Assembly: GCA_963556495.2 (NCBI GenBank)
Contig: OY747710.1
Coordinates: 41,117,000 to 41,180,999, forward strand
Length of the DNA: 64,000 nucleotides
Reading direction: 5' to 3'
Source of the DNA: Valencia hispanica
Taxonomy: Eukaryota > Chordata > Actinopteri > Cyprinodontiformes > Valenciidae
The notes beneath the pieces are model-generated. The model did no database searches. It was not told where the DNA came from and worked only from the letters and a program-made list of their open reading frames with translations. Position numbers and translations under genes: made by a program. This document shows positions 57,384 to 64,000 of the stretch, one piece after another. The first letter of the stretch is position 1; each line of letters opens with the position of its first letter.

Positions 57384-57981
57384 AAGCGGCTATGGCAAAT
57401 CTGCAAAACAAGCTAGCTTAAAATCTTTTTTTCTTTCATGCCTCTTAACAATGTTCTAACATAATATAGCAGCAAATATTTTGTGGAGATAAAAAAAAAA
57501 ATAAAAAAAAATAAAGTGATTCTGTCACATTTGTCTAAAAACGTCAGCCAATAACATGACTCGGTCCAAAACCAATGATTGGACCACCCGGTTGTCTTTC
57601 TCACCGGACAAGAGCACTTCCGCATTTACCTGACTCCTCCACTCATAACGACCTTCCGCTGGTGTGAGAGGTTCTCTGCTCATTAGTGTCGAAGTGGTAG
57701 CAGCTGGCTATTTCTCCTACTCTGACTTTAGGACAAACTACCCCAGAGAGTCCCAAATCGAAAGACGGCATTTGAAGTTGTGTAAAACAAAAGACGTTTC
57801 CGCCATGTCACTTCACAAAAACTGTGACTGGTGTTTTGCGCATTCTCGTTTACTGTTGCAATGCGTTTTCCCATACAAGGGGGACGTGGCCTAGGGATGA
57901 TAGCCGACCGGAGGGGTGAGAGTTCTGTGTCTGTGTTTATGTTGAAAAGCTAGCTTGTTCTGCAGATTCAGTATAGCAGCT
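57384..57981. mobile_element. Small inverted-repeat DNA element, TTAA-like
   Basis: A 36-bp terminal repeat (AAGCGGCTATGG..., inner part AACAAGCTAGCTT) is matched in inverted form at the right end with about 31 identities. TTAA follows the right end (57982-57985), while the left flank is TTGC, probably a decayed TTAA. At 598 bp it has no transposase. It contains an open coding-like block (57664-57894). Confidence 0.6.
57664..57894 (+). pseudogene. Coding-like block in the 57384-57981 element
   Basis: An open frame of 76 codons with G-Y-F-S-Y-S-D-F, R-H-L-K-L-C-K and C-D-W-C-F-A-H-S, including a C-x-x-C pair. It is GC-richer than the flanks. No known family was recognised, and it may be a fossil exon or chance. 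Confidence 0.3.
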
Positions 57982-58897
57982 TTAAGAAAACGGCTGATGG
58001 AGATGGGATTTAGGTACAGAAAAGCCAAAGGCAAACTATTATTAACACCCAAAAAGAAGAAAACAAGGATGCAGTGGCCTAAAGAGGAGCAGTCTTGGAT
58101 TGGATAATTTAATGAAAGAGGGATTCAGTGATGAATTGTACTGTAAGTCTGCATTTTCTATGGAGACGAAAATAAAATCTTAAATTAACAGGTTAAAGAG
58201 CGTCATGAAGATTTTTTTCAGAACTCAACCAAATCGCGAATGCCACTCTTAGCGGCTCCCCTCCCCTCCACATTACATAATTGTATTATTCAGGAACTTC
58301 CTTTTCCCCCTGGAGTATCAGGGAATATGACAGAAATGTCAGCTTCTCTTAGCTATTCCTCAAACTCGGCAAAACTGGGAACATGTCATTCATGTGAGGT
58401 AGATGGGTGTTGATCTTCATAAGTCAAGTGTCTCTATGTGCAATAAGGAGAGGTAAATATATTTGGGTCAACAAGTCTCCATAATGTTTTACTTTTTACC
58501 ACTTTGTATACATCTTTGCTACAGGTACCAATGTGGAAACATGATTTTCTGAAGAAAACAGAAGATTCACACTGATATGTTGCTTGATATACAGCTTGTT
58601 TTTTTTTTTTTTATTGTAAAGAATTCTTCACTTCAAATTATAAACCTTTTTAAACTGATACTAGAACAATCAATGGTCTGTGCTTTTGAAATAGTTCAGT
58701 GTCAATTACTCACATTAAAAAGTGATCCTTCTAGCAGATGCTCAACAGTGCTCAAAAGTAAGAATTACCTCTTTTAGTTGGTCAAAAATAATTGCAAACA
58801 CACAAGAATGAATCAGATTTCTGGATTGTGTTCTAAATTTGTAATTGTGCCTATCAAGACATTTGCATGGCATGTTGCCTCTTTTTAAACCACCTAT
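57982..58897. other. Unassigned sequence
   Basis: Nothing recognisable. Confidence 0.3.
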
Positions 58898-59619
58898 TAG
58901 TCCCTCCAGCACTTTGCGATGTTGCAATTGCAACTATTAACGCAAATTCAGCCAGTCCCCGCAATTTCTGCACGTCTTTCAATTTTATCCAATTATCGCA
59001 CCTTTAACGCATGTTTGACCAATTGTGATTCTCCTTCTCATCATCTTATATCGGAAACCATCACATGTATTAAGTGCACTCCCTGTTTCTTGTGTGAGAG
59101 GGAGGGAGAATTAAATATTTTGCATTTGCCAACAGAAATCCCTGCCAAGGACTGTGCTATAGACTACAGTTTCCTCATTCTCTACATGAAAGTAGAGGTA
59201 AATTGTTTTGTACCTCATGCAATGTTGTGGTCCAACACCAACGGAAGTTATCAATTGACAAACATTTTTCTACCGCAAAACATCATTTTGACAGATTACA
59301 AGTCACATCATTCCCTTGACCACTTCAAACCTGAAATTGTTGCTTTTCTTCTTTTTGTGTTCAAGCAATAAGCTACAATTTGAAGAGTGCTCTGCTGGAT
59401 GGTCGAGTGTTGTTCTAGTCCAAAAGGTTGGAAATTCATAATGTAATATTTTAATCGATTTTTCTGAAACAAATTTCAAGTGTTTTGGCGAAAGAAAAAA
59501 AAAATCACAAATAAAAACAATGCAACTTTTGTTGCAACTTTTCAGAAAGGCTGCTGCAACATCAGGCATTTTGGGCTGCAAGAATCACAAAAAAGTGCCA
59601 CAAAATCCTGTAGGGACTG
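58898..59619. mobile_element. hAT-like non-autonomous element
   Basis: The left end TAGTCCCTCCAGCACTTTGC and the inverted right end CAGTCCCTACAGGATTTTGT are similar, and GTTGCAA/GCAACTT motifs are mirrored inside. Flanks ACCTAT and ACTTAT could be a decayed duplication. No transposase; the open frames (58919-59371) lack protein features. Confidence 0.55.
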
Positions 59620-61099
59620 ACTTATCCCTCACTCACTGATCTATACAAGTATTACATGTTGTCTGTTCACATCCAGAGGCCCTACAGTTAAACTGGGCTC
59701 TGGAACATTACAGTTCTGTACATTCATGCTTTTCTTTTTGGCTTGAACATTAAAGTCTCCTTTTAACACTTTAGGGTTTATGGAAGATTCATTCTAACAT
59801 CTAAAAGAGGTTTATGAACCACACTAAAATATGATTTTGTTCCATCGCCCAAACCGTCAGACCTCAAAACCATTCAGTCATGGCATTAACAGTCTGTATT
59901 GACCTGTTTTTCTGCTGTGGCCAGCTCCCATGGCATGCAGTCAAGACTCTGAAGACAGATGTAGAGCTCAAGCCTTTACGCTGATGGAAGGAGCAACCAA
60001 GTACTTTTTTAGTCTACAACAGTGCAGAAAATCTGGACTTTCTCCATGGTGTGTTGTTATTTTAAGGCCCCCGGGTTCTCGTCCCAACCTTTTTTCGGAG
60101 GTCTTCGTGTGAACTAAGGATCACACGAGGTTAAATTTGTTCGTACATTTTGTGGTGATTGTATTTTTCTACAATCAAAACTTTGCTCGATGTGCTTGCA
60201 TTGAACAGGGTATTGACACGCATCTTGGCGATGTTCTACGTATCCTTTTAACACTGAACAGAAGGCTGAACTCTGAAATTTCTCAGAATATTCTGTTTCA
60301 GTAAGAAATAATGTTTACAATGTCAGTGAAACGGGAATTTTAGTGAAATGTTCTGTCAGATCAGACTCTAGAAATAACAAATTCACTGTGCCAGTTCAGA
60401 GTCATGTGTGACTTTCAAAGGTTTTGATTGTTACTTGTGGTCCACCGTTATTTTTATATTGCTACTTTTCATTAGTGTTTTTTGGAAACCACAGAGTAAT
60501 ATATCTAAGCAGATATGGCTCTTCTGTAGATTTGAGAAGGACAAAACAACCTCAGTGATTAAAAAAAAAAGAGTCTACATAAATATGCCGTGCTTTTCAA
60601 TGTGGTTTATTCAAAATGTTGGAATTTCTCTAGAGATTGTCCTCGTCCTAAAAAATACTTAATAAAATAGGGGAATCATAGCCTACATTTATCTTAAATG
60701 AGAACAACAGCATTTTATTATAATGTCTCTTATTGGAATGGGGCTGCAAAAAGTATGCTTTAGCCCATGCTAACTAGAACCAAATTGCTTGAGTTCTGAC
60801 CCGAATGTGATAGTTTTATTGCCACAAACCGTAAATGACAAGTGCCAACAGCTTTAGTGACTACATCTTGAAAACAGCTTGAGTCTTAAAGCCCAAACCT
60901 AGGATCATGTCGTTGGAACAGAAGTTGAGCAGTTTTAACATGGGTTAGTGGTTGTTCTTTTTGCGTTCATTTTCCCTCTTTGACCAAAGAATTGATCATG
61001 GAGCCAACATAGAAAGGCAATATTTTATTCCTTGTTACATTTCAAGGAGACATTTTGTATTTCATGTTTAAAGTCATTTGTCAGGTAAAATCTTATTAG
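59620..61099. other. Unassigned sequence
   Basis: No gene or named repeat recognised. Confidence 0.3.
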
Positions 61100-61205
61100 A
61101 CACAATGCTGTTGTGCTTTCTTGCGTCCTAGCGGGAATGGCCTTGTGGATTTTGCCTGTTGTCCCCGTGCATGCATGGGTTTTCTTCCTCTCATCATTCT
61201 GAAGC
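61100..61205 (-). repeat. Decayed interspersed repeat
   Basis: GGATTTTGCCTGTTGTCCCC, GCATGCATGGGTTTTCTTCC and TAGGTTAACTATCC are the reverse complement of the block seen at 49556-49720. Confidence 0.45.
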
Positions 61206-61229
61206 TTACATACTAGGTTAACTATCCTA

Positions 61230-62809
61230 CAGTGGCTTGCAAAAGTATTCGCCCCCCTTGAACTTTTCCACATTTTGTAACATTACAGCCACTTTATTGG
61301 AATTCCGCGTGAAAGACCAATACAAAGTGGTGTACAGGTGAGAAGTGGAACGAAAATCATACATGATTCCAAACATTTTTTACAAATAAATAACTGAAAA
61401 GTGGGGTGTGCGTAATTTTTCAGCCCCCTTTGGTCTGAGTGCAGTTAGTTGCCCATAGACATTGTCTGATGAGTGCTAATGACTAAATAGAGTGCACGTG
61501 TGTGTAATCTAATGTCAGTACAAATACAGCTGCCCTGTGACGGCCTCAGAGGTTGTCTAAGAGAATGTTGGGAGCAACAACACAATGAAGTCCAAAGAAC
61601 ACCAGACAGGTCAGGGATAAAGTTATTGAGAAATTTAAAGCAGGCTTAAAGATTTCCCAAGCCTTGAACATCCCACGGAGCGCTGTTCAAGTGATCATTC
61701 AGAAATGGAAGGAGTATGGCACAACTGTAAACCTACCAAGACAAGGCCGTCCACCTAAACTCACAGGCCGAACAAGAAGAGCGCTGATCAGAAATGCAGC
61801 CAAGAGGCCCATGGTGACTCTGGACGAGCTGCAGAGATCTACAGCTCAGGTGGGGGAATCTGTCCATAGGACAACTATTAGTGGTGCACTGCACAAAGTT
61901 GGCCTTTATGGAAGAGTGGCAAGAAGAAAGCCATTGTTAAAAGAAAACCATAAGAAGTCCCGTTTGCAGTTTGCCACAAGCCATGTGGGGGGGACAGCAA
62001 ACATGTGGAAGAAGGTGCTCTGGTCAGATGAGACCAAAATGGAACTTTTTGGCAAAATGCAAAACGCTATGTGTGGCGGAAAACTAACACTGCACATCAC
62101 TCTGAACACACCATCCCCACTGTCAAATATGGTGGTGGCAGCATCATGCTCTGGGGGTGCTTCTCTTCAGCAGGGACAAGGAAGCTGGTCAGAGTTGATG
62201 GGAAGATGGATGGAGCCAAATACAGGGCAATCTTGGAAGAAAACCTCTTGGAGTCTGCAAAAGACTTGAGACTGGGGCGGAGGTTCACCTTCCAGCAGGA
62301 CAACGACCCTAAACATAAAGCCAGGGCAACAATGGAATGGTTTAAAACAAAACATATCCATGTGTTAGAATGGCCCAGTCAAAGTCCAGATCTAAATCCA
62401 ATCGAGAATCTGTGGCAAGATCTGAAAACTACTGTTCACAAACGCTGTCCATCTAATCTGACTGAGCTGGACCTGTTTTGCAAAGAAGAATGGGCAAGAA
62501 TTTCAGTCTCTAGATGTGCAAAGCTGGTAGAGACATACCCTAAAAGACTGGCAGCTGTAATTGCAGCAAAAGGTGGTTCTGCAAAGTATTGACTCAGGGG
62601 GCTGAATAATTACGCACACCCCACTTTTCAGTTATTTATTTGCAAAAAATGATTGGAATCATGTATGATTTTCGTTCCACTTCTCTTGTGTACACCACTT
62701 TGTATTGGTCTTTCATGTGGAATACCAATGAAATTGATTCATGTTTGTGGCTGTAATGTGACAAAATGTGGAAAAATTCAAGGGGGCTGAATACTTTTGC
62801 AAGCCACTG
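61230..62809 (+). mobile_element. Tc1-like transposon, full length
   Basis: The terminal repeat CAGTGGCTTGCAAAAGTATT is present in inverted form at both ends, flanked by TA (61228-61229 and 62810-62811). Length is 1,580 bp. It is the complete version of the element at 45009-46133 and nearly identical to it, so this family moved relatively recently. The transposase gene has at least two frameshifts. Confidence 0.95.
61584..62592 (+). pseudogene. Tc1 transposase, DD34E, two frameshifts
   Basis: ATG at 61584 fits the usual start (M-K-S-K-E-H) but the frame is lost within 10 codons by a two-base deletion. The protein frame resumes (open from before 61664) with A-L-N-I-P-R-S-A-V and the second helix-turn-helix, and runs to about 62055, where one C is missing compared with 45376. 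It continues in the next frame from 62071 to TGA at 62590-62592. The catalytic triad is present: Asp in L-W-S-D-E-T-K, Asp in F-Q-Q-D-N-D-P-K-H, Glu in N-P-I-E-N-L-W. The full protein would be about 340 residues, normal for Tc1. The terminal repeats are intact, so it could still be moved by a transposase supplied elsewhere. Confidence 0.9.
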
Positions 62810-62811
62810 TA

Positions 62812-63833
62812 TATTAGATGTGTGTGTGCATGCATGGTTATTTATCATTTGTGGAACCAGTACTGCCGCAACCCTGCAAGGATTAAGTGGCTTCACAAAA
62901 AGGATGGAAAATACATCGTTAATTTTAACACAATTCTTACTTGTTTGTTAATCCAGGTTATGTCTCATTCTTTAGTACTCTAAATGCCAGACATTAGACA
63001 GACATTTTTGGGGGTTGAAAATCTAACCCAATAGTATGGTTAACCACCTTGTTTTGTAAAACAACCCAAGGCTGGATATAATTATATTTGACCCAGGACT
63101 GAATCAGCATCATAACCCAAAGTGGGTGAATTTTAGCTAAGTAGTTTTGAGAACCTTGTTATGCTGGAGTTATGTGTGCTTCCCCCCATGGGGTTGCAAC
63201 AGCACAACAGCGTTCTCCTCTCCACAGCTGTGTGCACACAGACTTGGCAGAGGTTTTATGCTGGATGTTTTTTCCTGATGCAACACCCCAGATTATCCCT
63301 GGGGAGGGAGGGAGGGAGGGAGGGTGATTTAAACCGGTAACCCTCAGAGTCTGTGACACATCTACTTTACCACCCGGGCCGCTACCACCCCTTTATACTT
63401 GAGTGATACTGGAGTATAATCTGGCCTGTTTAAGGAATTGCTGAAGCATATATGCTTGTGGGCAAAGATATACCTTTTGCTTTTAAGAGGAAACACTGGT
63501 ATGGTTCATATCAAACTATTCCCACAATTTGGGAGCATGAAATTGTCCAAAATGTTATGGTATGGTATTTTTTGCACTGAGAGTACGAGGTATTGACAAT
63601 AGAGTTAAGTGCTGTTCTTGTGAAAAATTTCAATTCCTGACTCATCCGTTGTATTTCTCGAGTGGCATGACTAATCCCTAGAGAACGAATCTCCATTGCT
63701 CTTGAGTGCAAGACGGACGAAAGCGAAAGCATTTGCCAAGAATGTTTTTATTCACCCCTTCATCTGACACTTTGTATCGCACTTGATTTTCCTGAGCTAA
63801 TCGGAAAGCCACATGCAGCTTGAAGGTCTGTAG
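62812..63833. other. Unassigned sequence with a (GGGA)n microsatellite
   Basis: Nothing recognised as a gene. (GGGA)n lies at 63301-63324, and the following GATTTAAACCGGTAACCCTC block resembles a dispersed-repeat tail. Confidence 0.3.
63301..63324. repeat. (GGGA)n microsatellite
   Basis: Six perfect GGGA units. Confidence 0.9.
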
Positions 63834-64000
63834 TAGAGCTCGACCGATATAGTTTTTTCTATTGCCGATGCAATTACCAAAAGGTAGAGGTTGTGGTCAG
63901 CCATTGGCCAATATGTGCTGCCGATGTTTTGGGTCGATTTTCATGGCCGATATCTAGATGTTTTCCGCCTTATTTGGATATTAAAGTGTCCCATTAATAA
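63834..64000. mobile_element. hAT-like element, left end, cut by the window edge
   Basis: TAGAGCTCGACCGATATAG is a recurrent fish hAT terminus; GCCGAT/GGCCGATAT motifs follow. The right end lies beyond position 64000. Confidence 0.5.

Noticed and set aside
63301..63324. Regularly spaced G-runs as a regulatory quadruplex
   Set aside because: A plain six-unit GGGA microsatellite explains the pattern.
1..64000. CRISPR arrays, prokaryotic operons, endogenous retroviruses or LTR elements
   Set aside because: No spaced direct-repeat arrays, no bacterial gene layout, no paired LTRs and no gag/pol-type retroviral frames were seen; all reverse transcriptases found are LINE-type.

Overview
The window looks like intergenic and intronic DNA of a ray-finned fish, most likely a spiny-rayed teleost. 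The evidence is the repeat mix: L2 (Maui-type) and L1/Tx1-type LINEs, RTE/Rex3-like tails, several Tc1 families, hAT-type and TTAA-type elements, and a tRNA-derived SINE, all in AT-rich DNA. The species cannot be fixed from this sequence. Almost everything recognisable is transposable-element DNA. The only candidate host exon is a short terminal exon near 1.1 kb (+ strand) with a plausible 3' UTR ending near 2.07 kb.

Layout. 1-6089: possible end of a host gene, then unassigned DNA. 6090-20468: a nested stack. A small hAT-type element (6098-20460, flanked by an 8-bp duplication) carries a 13.4-kb L1-clade LINE on the minus strand (6331-19706, flanked by a 16-bp duplication with one mismatch). 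That LINE is itself split by an L2 LINE (about 12212-15916, +) and by an inverted-repeat DNA transposon (17347-19393). 21141-28590: a degraded plus-strand L2 of a second lineage (called L2-B here), cut by a Tc1 fragment plus an L2-A tail, a TTAA-type element (24310-25336) and a complete Tc1 (25609-27185). 30314-34218: a degraded L2-A copy whose SGNH-esterase domain is intact, abutting a Tc1 relic. 39717-44429: a nearly intact minus-strand L2-B that sits inside an old Tc1 relic. 45009-46133 and 61230-62809: two closely similar Tc1 copies. 46.5-64 kb is sparser: Rex3-like tails, hAT-type elements, a short 5'-truncated L1 copy (50151-51228), a second TTAA-like element, and long unassigned stretches.

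How the parts relate. The LINEs supply copy-and-paste machinery (endonuclease, reverse transcriptase, and in L2 an SGNH-esterase-like ORF1). The Tc1 copies encode DD34E transposases. The small elements are non-autonomous and would need enzymes from elsewhere. Several insertions can be removed in silo, using their target duplications, to give a continuous host element, so the order of insertion can be read. The points most worth checking are: exon-like coding pieces inside two small DNA elements (24.5 kb and 18.4-18.7 kb); an apparent lineage-wide loss of esterase catalytic residues in L2-B; the G-rich 3' UTR of the L1; and a 26-bp perfect palindrome at a LINE junction. Boundaries marked approximate were judged by eye.
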